This document shows, piece after piece, positions 45,512 through 53,136 of a stretch of 58,289 bases of DNA. Positions within the stretch are counted from its first letter, which is position 1, and every line of letters starts with the position of its first letter. Position numbers and translations under genes: made by a program. Origin of the DNA: Mycobacteriales bacterium (GTDB taxonomy: Bacteria; Actinomycetota; Actinomycetes; Mycobacteriales; SCTD01); assembly GCA_030447385.1 (NCBI GenBank), contig JAUJOY010000004.1, positions 130,265-188,553 of the forward strand. The letters run 5' to 3'. The notes beneath the pieces are model-generated. The model was not told where the DNA came from, ran no database searches, and saw only the letters and a list, made by a program, of their open reading frames with translations.

Positions 45512-45580
45512 ATGTGCCCGGCCGGCGCGGTGCGAGCTGTCGAGGCGGTCCGCCTTCTGTGCCCTGGGGCGCGCTCATGA
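45512..45580 (+). CDS. Leaderless 22-codon upstream ORF coupled to algH
   Basis: ATG 45512 opens MCPAGAVRAVEAVRLLCPGA-RS and stops at TGA 45578-45580, overlapping the algH ATG by ATGA. A -10-like TATCGT lies 6 nt upstream, so the mRNA would begin at this ATG. The algH start itself has no ribosome-binding site, so translation of algH probably depends on ribosomes finishing this peptide. Whether the peptide (two Cys, Val/Arg-rich) matters or only the act of translation is not known. Confidence 0.5.
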   Translation: MCPAGAVRAVEAVRLLCPGARS

Positions 45581-46158
45581 CGCCGGGCCGGCGGCTGGTG
45601 GCAGGGCAGCTCGTCGTCGCCACGCCGCAGTTCGGCGACCCCAACTTCGCGAAGACGGTGGTCCTGCTCCTGCGTGCCGACCCGGAGGACGGCGCGCTCG
45701 GGTTGGTCCTCAACCGGCCGACCGGCACCGATGTCGCCGAGGTGCTGCCGCAGTGGGCGGACCTGGCGGCCACCCCGCCGGCGGTCTTCCGCGGCGGCCC
45801 GGTCCAGCCGGCGGCCGCCATCTGCCTGGGGCGCGGGCGCCCAGGCGGGACGGCCGTGTCGTCGTTCGCGCGACTCGAGGGGCTGCCGGACGGCTCGCTC
45901 GGCACGGTCGACCTCGACTGCGCGCCGCACGAGCTGCAGGGGGCGGTGAGCGAGGTGCGCCTGTTCGCGGGCTACGCCGGCTGGGCTGCGGGACAGCTCG
46001 AGTCAGAGGTGGACGAGGGCGCGTGGTGGGTGCTCGACGCGCTTCCCGCGGATGCCTTCGCCGTGCAGCCCGAGCTGCTGTGGAAGCAGGTGCTGCTGCG
46101 CCAGGGTCCACCGATCGCGTTCGCGGCGAACTACCCGGCGGACCCCAAGCTCAACTGA
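45577..46158 (+). CDS. algH: YqgE/AlgH family protein
   Basis: The 193-aa protein matches the YqgE/AlgH domain: LVAGQLVVATPQFGDPNFAK, ALGLVLNRPTGTDVAEVLPQ, FRGGPVQPAAAICLGRG and LFAGYAGWAAGQLESEVDEG. It is a conserved cytosolic protein of unresolved function. The ATG overlaps the leader ORF stop. Its last 28 nt overlap the convergent DUF3445 gene. Confidence 0.92.
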   Translation: MTPGRRLVAGQLVVATPQFGDPNFAKTVVLLLRADPEDGALGLVLNRPTGTDVAEVLPQWADLAATPPAVFRGGPVQPAAAICLGRGRPGGTAVSSFARLEGLPDGSLGTVDLDCAPHELQGAVSEVRLFAGYAGWAAGQLESEVDEGAWWVLDALPADAFAVQPELLWKQVLLRQGPPIAFAANYPADPKLN

Positions 46159-47120
46159 GCCCGGGTCCGCAGCCACCGGACCAGGTCGGACGCGACGCCC
46201 GAGAGGCCCTTGTAGTCCAGCGTCGCCGCCGTCATCGACGCGACGGCATCCGCGAGGACCGCGCACTGCCTGCCCGGCAGCGCGGGCAGCGGCACGAGGT
46301 GCGGCCGGATCGTGAACAGCGCCCGGCCCAGCCGCGGCAGGGGGATGCTCGTCTGGCGCTCCACCCGCAGCCACCACTGCGCGGGGTCCGCCGGCTGGGC
46401 ACCCTGCGGGGCATCCGGAGCCGAAGGGTCCCTGTCGAGGCGCCCGTCCGGGTCCAGCCCCCAGATGTGCTGACGCAGTGGGCCCTTCGTGAGCAGAGCC
46501 TCGCTCAGTGCGGGCGCTGCCCGCTGCAGCCGCTCGGCGTCGGCGACCGGTGCGTGCAGCTCCAGCAGCGACGCCCCGGCGCGCTGCCGGGGCGGCCACC
46601 CGCTGGGGAAGCACACCGCGAGCAGCTCGCAGGCCAGCACGCCGTCGCCCCGGCGGCGCAGCACGACCAGGTCGTCGGAGCAGGCGAGCAGCCAGCCGAC
46701 GGTCAGCAGCTCGAGCCCGGTCAGCTCGAGGAGCCGCGCGGCGGCGAGCTCCGACGCCCCGTCGCCGACCCGCCGTGCGGTGGCGGCGGTCAGGTCCAGC
46801 TCCACGCCCAGCATCGGCACCTCGACGCGGGATCCCCGCCGCGGCAGCGAGATCAGGTCCCACGCTGCCCGCACGGCTGCGGCCAGCCCGGCGTCGTCGG
46901 GCTCGCGGCCCTCGCGTACCAGCACGCCGCCGCGGTCGCTCGCGAGCCGCTCCAGCCGCCGGGCCAGTGCCGCGGGCCAGGCGTCGTCGAGCTCGACACC
47001 CGGGAAGCCGTGGACCGGGCGGGGCGCCGGCACGACGCGGTACGGGGCCGCGACCGGGAACGGCGCGACCGCCGGCGGAAGCGCCGGCGGCGACGGGGTG
47101 CGCGGTCGGTCGGCAACCAC
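46131..47120 (-). CDS. DUF3445 (heme-dependent oxidative N-demethylase-like) protein
   Basis: The 329-aa protein has the DUF3445 layout: a proline-rich N-terminus, VHGFPGVELDDAW, LVVLRRRGDGVLACELLAVC with FPSGW, and WWLRVERQTSIPLPRLGRAL with FTIRPHLVPL. Characterised relatives are heme-dependent oxidative N-demethylase subunits (HDOD) that use a domain of this type to demethylate amines. The partner subunits are not in the window. GTG start at 47120; divergent from mshB. Confidence 0.75.
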   Translation of the reverse strand: MVADRPRTPSPPALPPAVAPFPVAAPYRVVPAPRPVHGFPGVELDDAWPAALARRLERLASDRGGVLVREGREPDDAGLAAAVRAAWDLISLPRRGSRVEVPMLGVELDLTAATARRVGDGASELAAARLLELTGLELLTVGWLLACSDDLVVLRRRGDGVLACELLAVCFPSGWPPRQRAGASLLELHAPVADAERLQRAAPALSEALLTKGPLRQHIWGLDPDGRLDRDPSAPDAPQGAQPADPAQWWLRVERQTSIPLPRLGRALFTIRPHLVPLPALPGRQCAVLADAVASMTAATLDYKGLSGVASDLVRWLRTRAQLSLGSAG

Positions 47121-47174
47121 CCCGGCAGGATCCCACGGCGCGGGCGGGCGGTGCCCCAGCCGGCGCGGTCGCCG

Positions 47175-47180
47175 TAGGGT
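47175..47180 (+). promoter_or_regulatory. Putative -10 box for leaderless mshB
   Basis: TAGGGT ends 6 nt before the mshB ATG (47187) and no ribosome-binding site is present. Confidence 0.5.
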
Positions 47181-47186
47181 CCCGGC

Positions 47187-48206
47187 ATGACCGATGCCAC
47201 CCTGCCCTCACCCGAGCCCGGCGAGCGCCTCGAGCAGGACGTCGAGGCCGCCGTGCTCGCGGAGGCCGCGACGGCCGTCGACGAGGCTGCGCTGACCGTC
47301 GACATGGCGCCGCTCGACTCGCCGCGCCGGCTGCTGCTCGTGCACGCCCACCCCGACGACGAGACGATCAGCACCGGCGCGACGATGGCGAAGTACGCGG
47401 CGCAGAACGTCCTCGTCACCCTCGTGACCTGCACGCTGGGGGAGGAGGGCGAGGTGCTCGTCCCAGGGCTCGAGCACCTCGCTGCGGACAGCGACGACGC
47501 GCTCGGCGCCCACCGGCAGGAGGAGCTCGCGGCCGCCATGGAGGCGCTTCGGGTGACCGACCACCGGTTCCTCGGCGGACCCGGTCGCTGGCGGGACAGC
47601 GGCATGATCGGGACGCCGTCGAACGATCGCCCCGACTGCTTCTGGCAGGCCGAGATCGAGGAGGCCGTCGGCGAGCTCGTGTCCATCCTGCGGGAGGTGC
47701 GCCCGCAGGTCGTCGTGACCTACGACGACAACGGCGGGTACGGACATCCGGACCACATCCAGGCGCACCGGGTGACCGTGGCGGCCTTCGAGGCGTCCGG
47801 CAACCCCGCGTACCACCCGGAGCTCGGCGAGGCGTGGGCTCCCAGCAAGCTCTACTGGACCGCGATCCCCAAGAGCGTCCTGCAGGCCGGGATCGACCTG
47901 CTTCGCGACAGCGGCAGCACCGACTTCTTCGGCGTCGAGTCGGCCGACGACCTGCCGTTCGGCGTGACGGACGAGGTCGTGACGACCGAGATCGACGCGC
48001 GCGACCACCTCGACGCCAAGGTCGCCGCGATGCGTGCCCACCGCACGCAGATCGAGGTGGACGGACCGTTCTTCGCCCTGTCCGACCACGTCGGCCAGCG
48101 GGCGTTCGGGATGGAGTACTACATCCTCGGCCGCGGGGAGCTGGCTGCCGGAGCGGGCTCGGCCGACCGGGAGCAGGACCTGTTCGCGGGCGTCGGCGAG
48201 GCCTGA
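47187..48206 (+). CDS. mshB: N-acetyl-GlcN-Ins deacetylase (mycothiol biosynthesis)
   Basis: The 339-aa PIG-L/LmbE-family zinc deacetylase removes the acetyl group from GlcNAc-Ins in mycothiol synthesis. Zinc ligands are in [18 protein letters not shown] and [13 protein letters not shown] (AHPDDE plus HPDH). The [19 protein letters not shown] loop and YYILGRGEL end are MshB-like, as is the location downstream of typA. Mycothiol is an actinobacterial thiol, so this supports the phylum assignment. Confidence 0.94.
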   Translation: MTDATLPSPEPGERLEQDVEAAVLAEAATAVDEAALTVDMAPLDSPRRLLLVHAHPDDETISTGATMAKYAAQNVLVTLVTCTLGEEGEVLVPGLEHLAADSDDALGAHRQEELAAAMEALRVTDHRFLGGPGRWRDSGMIGTPSNDRPDCFWQAEIEEAVGELVSILREVRPQVVVTYDDNGGYGHPDHIQAHRVTVAAFEASGNPAYHPELGEAWAPSKLYWTAIPKSVLQAGIDLLRDSGSTDFFGVESADDLPFGVTDEVVTTEIDARDHLDAKVAAMRAHRTQIEVDGPFFALSDHVGQRAFGMEYYILGRGELAAGAGSADREQDLFAGVGEA

Positions 48207-48276
48207 GCCATGGGACGCCCCGCTGGTGATCTTCTGGGACGTGGATCCGCACCGGACACGCCGGCGTGTCGTTGAC

Positions 48277-48292
48277 CAACCGCGATCGGTTG
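48277..48292. promoter_or_regulatory. Inverted repeat upstream of the FtsH-like gene
   Basis: CAACCGCGATCGGTTG is a perfect 6-bp inverted repeat with a 4-nt centre, in the 244-nt gap between mshB and the FtsH-like gene. It could be an operator or part of the mshB 3' end. Confidence 0.35.
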
Positions 48293-48373
48293 ATTCTCGG
48301 AGTGTGGGCGCATCGGGAGCTTCCCGGACCGCCTTCATAGCCCGAACGGGTGATGTTCACTCTCCGTAGTGAC

Positions 48374-48386
48374 TACCCGTCGGGTA
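48374..48386. promoter_or_regulatory. Palindrome TACCCGTCGGGTA upstream of the FtsH-like gene
   Basis: A perfect 6-bp dyad with a single central base, 65 nt before the start. It is preceded by a second dyad TCACT/AGTGA (48357-48361, 48368-48372). The close pair suggests a regulator binding site near the promoter. Confidence 0.45.
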
Positions 48387-48450
48387 GGCGGGACACTGGG
48401 CGCAGGGACGAGGCGGCTGCCTCGGCCCGCGCCATGTCTGGAGGGGTTTC

Positions 48451-50418
48451 GTGACCGAGCCTGCACCCGCGCGTCGCACCGGAGGAACCGGAAGCGGCAG
48501 GCTCGACAGCCTGATCGCCGCGGAGGGCGGGGTGCTGCGCATGGCGTCGGCCGACGTCGGGTCCACTCGCGAGGCCCGGCGGCGCGCCAGGTGGGTCAAG
48601 CTGGCCGTGCTCGTCTGGCTGATGGTGGCGGTGCTGTGGTCACGCGCGGTGACCTATGACGGGAGCGGCTTCGTCCCGTTCCCGTCCATCGACCCCTTCC
48701 TGCTGACCATCATCATCTTCTTCACTCTGCTGGTCGGCCTGGCCGTGGGGCAGCAGGTGCTGTCCGGCCGCTCGCCGCACGTGGTCTACCGCCCGGAGCA
48801 GATCTCCACGACCCTCGACGACGTCGTCGGCATCGACGGGGTCAAGGACGACGTCGTCCGCTCGCTCAACCTCTTCCTGGCGCACAAGACCTTCCGCGAC
48901 GAGATGGGGGGTACGCCGCGCCGGGGCCTGCTGTTCGAGGGATCGCCGGGCACCGGCAAGACCCACCTCGCCCGCGCCATGGCGCGCGAGGCCGGCGTGC
49001 CGTTCCTGTTCGTCAGCGCCACCAGCTTCCAGTCCATGTGGTACGGCGCCTCGGCCAAGAAGATCCGGTCCTACTTCAAGGCGCTGCGCAAGGCCGCCCG
49101 CAAGGAGGGCGGGGCGATCGGCTTCATCGAGGAGATCGACGCGATCGCGATGTCCCGCGGCGGCGTCTCCTCGGGGATGACCGCGCACCCGGCCACCACC
49201 CTCGCGGGCTGCCACGCCACGGCCTGCCTGCCCACGGTCTACGCCGCGGCGGCCGGCGGCGCGTCGTCCCCCGGGACGCAGACCTCGGCCTTCATGAGCG
49301 AGGGCACCGGTGGGGTCGTCAACGAGCTGCTGGTGCAGATGCAGTCCTTCGACAACCCGACCGGCAGCCAGCGCCTGCGCGGGTGGTGCGTGGACGTCCT
49401 CAACCTGTTCCTGCCGCCGCACCGCCAGCTGCGCCGCCCGAAGACGGTGCCCACGAACCTCCTGCTGATCGCCGCCACCAACCGTGCGGACAGCCTGGAT
49501 CCGGCCCTTCTGCGGCCAGGTCGCTTCGACCGGCGGATCACCTTCGAGATGCCCGCGAAGGCGGGGCGTCGCGAGCTGATCGACCACTTCCTCGCCCGGA
49601 AGGCCCATGCCGAGGAGCTCGACCAGGACGACCTGCGTGACGTGCTGGCGGGCGTGACGCAGGGCTACAGCCCGGTGCGCATCGAGCACCTGCTGGACGA
49701 GGCGCTGGTCAACGCCGTGCGTCGCGGCGCGAGCTCCCTGACCTGGAGCGACCTGGAGCAGGCCCGTCTCGTCGAGGAGGTCGGGATGGGTCAGCCGGTC
49801 GGCTACACCGACCACGAGCGCCGGCTCATCGCGACGCACGAGTCCGGGCACGCCACAGCGGCCTGGCTGACCGCGCCGGAGCGCCGGCTCGAGGTGCTCA
49901 CCATCGTCAAGCGACGCAGCGCCCTCGGCCTGCTCGCCCACGGCGACCGGGAGGACGTCTTCACCCGCTCGCGCAAGGAGATGCAGGCGCTGGTGAAGAT
50001 CGCCCTCGCCGGGCAGTGCGCGGAGGAGATCTTCTTCGGCGACGTCTCCACCGGTCCGGGTGGGGACCTGCTCTACGCCACGAACGCCGCGGCCGAGATG
50101 GTCGGCGCGCACGGCATGGAGGGGAGCCTGCTGTCCTACGCGGCCATCTCGAACAGCTCCTTCTCCGACACCAACATCGTCGGCCGGGTGCTCGCCGACG
50201 ACAGGGGGCGCGACGCGGTCGAGGCGCTGCTGCAGAAGCAGAAGCGCGAGGTGAAGGCGCTTCTCGAGGCTCACCGTCATCTGGTGGAGGCACTTCGCGA
50301 TGCCCTGCTTGACCGCGAGGAGCTCGTCGGCAGGGAGATCACCGACGTCCTGGAGCAGGCGGCGGCCGCCCCTCGCGTCGTCGACCTGACCGTGCGCGCG
50401 GAGGTCCCGCAGGGCTGA
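48451..50418 (+). CDS. Divergent FtsH-family AAA+ metalloprotease
   Basis: The 655-aa protein starts at GTG 48451 with GGAGGGG upstream. Two transmembrane helices (VKLAVLVWLMVAVLW; LLTIIIFFTLLVGLAVG) precede the AAA+ domain, which has Walker A EGSPGTGKTHLARA (about residue 164), Walker B IGFIEEIDAIAM and AATNRADSLDPALLRPGRFD. The zinc site HESGH (463-467) replaces the usual HEAGH, and a third ligand Asp is in GPGGDLLYATNAAAEMV, so both activities look intact. It has two insertions compared with canonical FtsH: about 40 residues after Walker B, rich in Ala/Gly/Thr with two Cys, and about 25 residues before the second region of homology (GWCVDVLNLFLPPHRQLRRP). Confidence 0.88.
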   Translation: MTEPAPARRTGGTGSGRLDSLIAAEGGVLRMASADVGSTREARRRARWVKLAVLVWLMVAVLWSRAVTYDGSGFVPFPSIDPFLLTIIIFFTLLVGLAVGQQVLSGRSPHVVYRPEQISTTLDDVVGIDGVKDDVVRSLNLFLAHKTFRDEMGGTPRRGLLFEGSPGTGKTHLARAMAREAGVPFLFVSATSFQSMWYGASAKKIRSYFKALRKAARKEGGAIGFIEEIDAIAMSRGGVSSGMTAHPATTLAGCHATACLPTVYAAAAGGASSPGTQTSAFMSEGTGGVVNELLVQMQSFDNPTGSQRLRGWCVDVLNLFLPPHRQLRRPKTVPTNLLLIAATNRADSLDPALLRPGRFDRRITFEMPAKAGRRELIDHFLARKAHAEELDQDDLRDVLAGVTQGYSPVRIEHLLDEALVNAVRRGASSLTWSDLEQARLVEEVGMGQPVGYTDHERRLIATHESGHATAAWLTAPERRLEVLTIVKRRSALGLLAHGDREDVFTRSRKEMQALVKIALAGQCAEEIFFGDVSTGPGGDLLYATNAAAEMVGAHGMEGSLLSYAAISNSSFSDTNIVGRVLADDRGRDAVEALLQKQKREVKALLEAHRHLVEALRDALLDREELVGREITDVLEQAAAAPRVVDLTVRAEVPQG

Positions 50419-50436
50419 GCGTGGCAGGCTGGACGG

Positions 50437-50898
50437 GTGCCGGAGGCTGAGACTGCCGCGGAAGGGCGCGCCGCGCAGTCGCCGGCCGGGGAGCGGCTCC
50501 CCGGGCAGGCGCCTGACGAGGACGACCCGGCGTTCCGGGTCCTCGCGTACGGCCTGGTGCTGATCCTGTCCGTGCAGCTCGCGGTGTGGGGCGCGTTCCT
50601 CGTGCCGTTCCGCATCGGGGCCACCATCGTGCCGCTGTGCTGGGTCCTCGCCGTCGTGGGCAACGCGGTGCTGGGCTACGCGGGCGGCCGGGTGGCCGGG
50701 CCGCGCGGTGCAGCCGTCCCCGGCCTCGTGTGGCTGCTGATCACCTTTCCGCTCGGGATGAAGCGGGGTGAGGGTGACCTGGTGGTGACCGGCACGCTGA
50801 CCGGCAGCGCCTTCCTGGTGCTCGGGGCGCTGGCCAGCGCCACTGCCTACGGGGTGGTGCTGGCCCGCTCGCTGCGCACGCGCGCGGCGGGGTCCTGA
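50437..50898 (+). CDS. DUF6113-like four-helix membrane protein
   Basis: The 153-aa protein has a disordered acidic N-terminus and about four helices (LAYGLVLILSVQLAVWGAFL, IVPLCWVLAVVGNAVLGYAG, AVPGLVWLLITFPLGM, GSAFLVLGALASATAYGVVL). A protein of this type accompanies mshB in several actinobacteria. Function is unknown. It begins 19 nt after the FtsH-like gene; CAGGCT lies 6 nt before the GTG. Confidence 0.6.
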   Translation: MPEAETAAEGRAAQSPAGERLPGQAPDEDDPAFRVLAYGLVLILSVQLAVWGAFLVPFRIGATIVPLCWVLAVVGNAVLGYAGGRVAGPRGAAVPGLVWLLITFPLGMKRGEGDLVVTGTLTGSAFLVLGALASATAYGVVLARSLRTRAAGS

Positions 50899-50940
50899 CG
50901 CGGGCTTCACCTCGACCCGTCCTCCGCCGAACTGTCGGGT

Positions 50941-51420
50941 GTGGAACCCGTCGCTGCTGTGCCTCAACCCGCCCGTGAGCTCGTGCTCGTCCGGCTGGCC
51001 GGCTGCCGCTACGCGCTGCCCATGGCGGCGGTGGCCGAGGTCGGCCGGCCGCCGGGCCTGACGCGGGTGCCGGGGCTTCCCGAGTGGGTCGCCGGGGTGG
51101 CCAACTGGCGCGGCCGGGTCCTGGCGGTCCTCGACCTGCGCAGCCTGCTCGCCGCAGAGGCGGCTCTGCTCGGCCGGCGCGGACGGCTCGTGGTGCTCTC
51201 GCAGGGAGGCATCCGGGTCGGCCTGCTCGTCGAGAGCGTGACGGGCGGGGCGGTGGTCGACCCGGCCGCGCTGGAGCAGCCGCTCGCCTCGCTGCCCGCC
51301 TCGGCCGGCTCCCTGCTGGCCGGGCAGGTTCCCGACGCCGAGGGGCCCTACGGCGTGCTCGACGTCGAGGCGGTCTTCGCGCTGTCCTCGACGCTGCCGC
51401 GGACCCGGCGGGCCGGTTGA
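50941..51420 (+). CDS. cheW: CheW chemotaxis coupling protein
   Basis: The 159-aa protein is a single CheW domain: [40 protein letters not shown] with LAVLDLR, and [20 protein letters not shown]. It bridges the MCP and CheA encoded downstream. The order cheW, mcp, cheA, receiver-GAF with short gaps suggests one operon. GTG start at 50941. Confidence 0.92.
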   Translation: MEPVAAVPQPARELVLVRLAGCRYALPMAAVAEVGRPPGLTRVPGLPEWVAGVANWRGRVLAVLDLRSLLAAEAALLGRRGRLVVLSQGGIRVGLLVESVTGGAVVDPAALEQPLASLPASAGSLLAGQVPDAEGPYGVLDVEAVFALSSTLPRTRRAG

Positions 51421-51502
51421 GCAGCGCGCGAAGCACCGCGCGCTTCAGGTAGCGCCGGCATCGGCCGACGACGACAGCACGACCGACACGAAAGGCAGCC
51501 CG

Positions 51503-53059
51503 GTGGACCTGTCCGTACGGCTCGCGCGGGCCGCTGCGGTCACGACGTGGCTGATGCTCGCGACGTCCGTGGTCGCGGTGACGCTGATGGACCGCCTGGC
51601 GGCACCTGCCGGTGCCGCCGTCCATGCCTGGGCCTTCTACGGCTGGTCGCTTCTCGCGCTGGCGGTGGCGGCGCTGCTGAGCGCCCTGCCGGTGCTCGCG
51701 CGGCACGTCGTGCTTGCGGCGTCGAGCATCTCGGCGATCCGGGCGGGGCTCCTGATCCTCCTCGCGGTCTGGGCGAGCGCCGCTGTGGCGCTCAGCGGCG
51801 GCCTTCGCGGCCCGCTGTGGGTCTGCCTGTTCGGCGTCGTCCTCGTCGGCTCGCTGTGCCTGTCGCGCTGGGAGTCGACGGCGCTGGCGGGGCTCTCGAC
51901 GGTCGGTCTGCTGCTCGCCGCCGTCCTCTCACACACCGTGGAGCGCGCCTCGCTCGGCACCCTGCTGCTGCTCGGGACGTTGCTGCCGGTCTTCGGATGG
52001 TGCGCCGCATGGATGTCGGAGACGGTGCGCGAGGTCAGCGAGCGGGCGCGCACGGACCGGGAGAGCCTGCAGGTCCGGGTGGACGAGCTCTCGGCCTACC
52101 TCGAGCGCGCCGCGGACGGCGACCTGGCGCTGGAGGTCGACCCCGCGGACGACAACCGGCAGCTGCACTCCCTGAGCACCGCCTTCAGCCACACCATCGG
52201 CAACCTGCGGCTGCTCGTCGGCCAGGTCCGCAGCGGCGGCGAGCAGATCGGCGCCAGCGCCGGCGAGCTCCTCGCGACCGCGGAGGAGCACGCGGCGTCG
52301 GCCACGCAGCAGTCCTCCGCGGTGTCCGAGACGACCTCGACGATCGAGGAGCTGGCCGCCACGGCCGCCCAGATCGCCGAGACCTCGGAGGCGGTGGCTC
52401 GCTACGCGGCCGAGACGCTGCGCTACGCCGAGCAGGGCCGGGCGGCGGTGTCGGCGTCGGTCGAGTCGATGGACAACATCGCCGGACGCGTCGACTCGAT
52501 CGCCTCGCGCGCGCTGTCTCTGGGGGAGAAGAGCCACGAGATCGGCCGCATCCTCGACGTCATCGACGACCTCGCCGACCAGACCAACCTGCTGGCCCTC
52601 AACGCCGCGATCGAGGCTGCCCGTGCGGGCGAGCACGGTCGCGGGTTCGCCGTCGTCGCCTCGGAGGTGCGCAAGCTGGCCGAGCGCTCGCAGGAGTCGG
52701 CCGGGCAGATCCAGGCCATCGTGGGGGAGATCCAGGCGGAGACCAACAGCACCATCATCGCCTCCGAGGAAGGTGCCAAGGAGGTACGCGCAGGAACCGA
52801 GCTCGCTCAGGGCGTCGTCGAGGCGCTGGAGCGGATCAGCGGGATGGTCGACGAGACCACGACCGCTGCCAAGGAGATCTCGATCGCCACCCAGCAGCAG
52901 CGCTCGGCCTCCGACCAGGTGGTCGCCGCCATGACCCAGGTGTCCGACGTGAGCCGGCAGTACGCCGTCGGCTCCCGCCAGTCCGCCGCGGCCGCCGCCC
53001 AGCTCAACGTGCTCGCCGCCGAGCTGCGCGCCTCCATCGCGCAGTTCAAGGTCTCCTGA
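51503..53059 (+). CDS. Methyl-accepting chemotaxis protein with membrane-embedded sensor
   Basis: The 518-aa protein has about six N-terminal transmembrane helices (residues 5-170) instead of a periplasmic ligand domain, then a HAMP-like stretch ([19 protein letters not shown]) and the MCP signalling hairpin. The hairpin tip is highly conserved: [20 protein letters not shown], then [20 protein letters not shown]. Sensing is therefore likely intramembrane (redox, membrane state) or through a partner. No pentapeptide tether is at the C-terminus. GTG 51503 has AAAGG upstream. Confidence 0.93.
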   Translation: MDLSVRLARAAAVTTWLMLATSVVAVTLMDRLAAPAGAAVHAWAFYGWSLLALAVAALLSALPVLARHVVLAASSISAIRAGLLILLAVWASAAVALSGGLRGPLWVCLFGVVLVGSLCLSRWESTALAGLSTVGLLLAAVLSHTVERASLGTLLLLGTLLPVFGWCAAWMSETVREVSERARTDRESLQVRVDELSAYLERAADGDLALEVDPADDNRQLHSLSTAFSHTIGNLRLLVGQVRSGGEQIGASAGELLATAEEHAASATQQSSAVSETTSTIEELAATAAQIAETSEAVARYAAETLRYAEQGRAAVSASVESMDNIAGRVDSIASRALSLGEKSHEIGRILDVIDDLADQTNLLALNAAIEAARAGEHGRGFAVVASEVRKLAERSQESAGQIQAIVGEIQAETNSTIIASEEGAKEVRAGTELAQGVVEALERISGMVDETTTAAKEISIATQQQRSASDQVVAAMTQVSDVSRQYAVGSRQSAAAAAQLNVLAAELRASIAQFKVS

Positions 53060-53136
53060 CCCGCAGTGGCCCGACGGGCTCGGCTACAGCGTGCGTCCGG
53101 TACCGCCGACCCCTCCGTCATGACGGGGTTGTCGAC

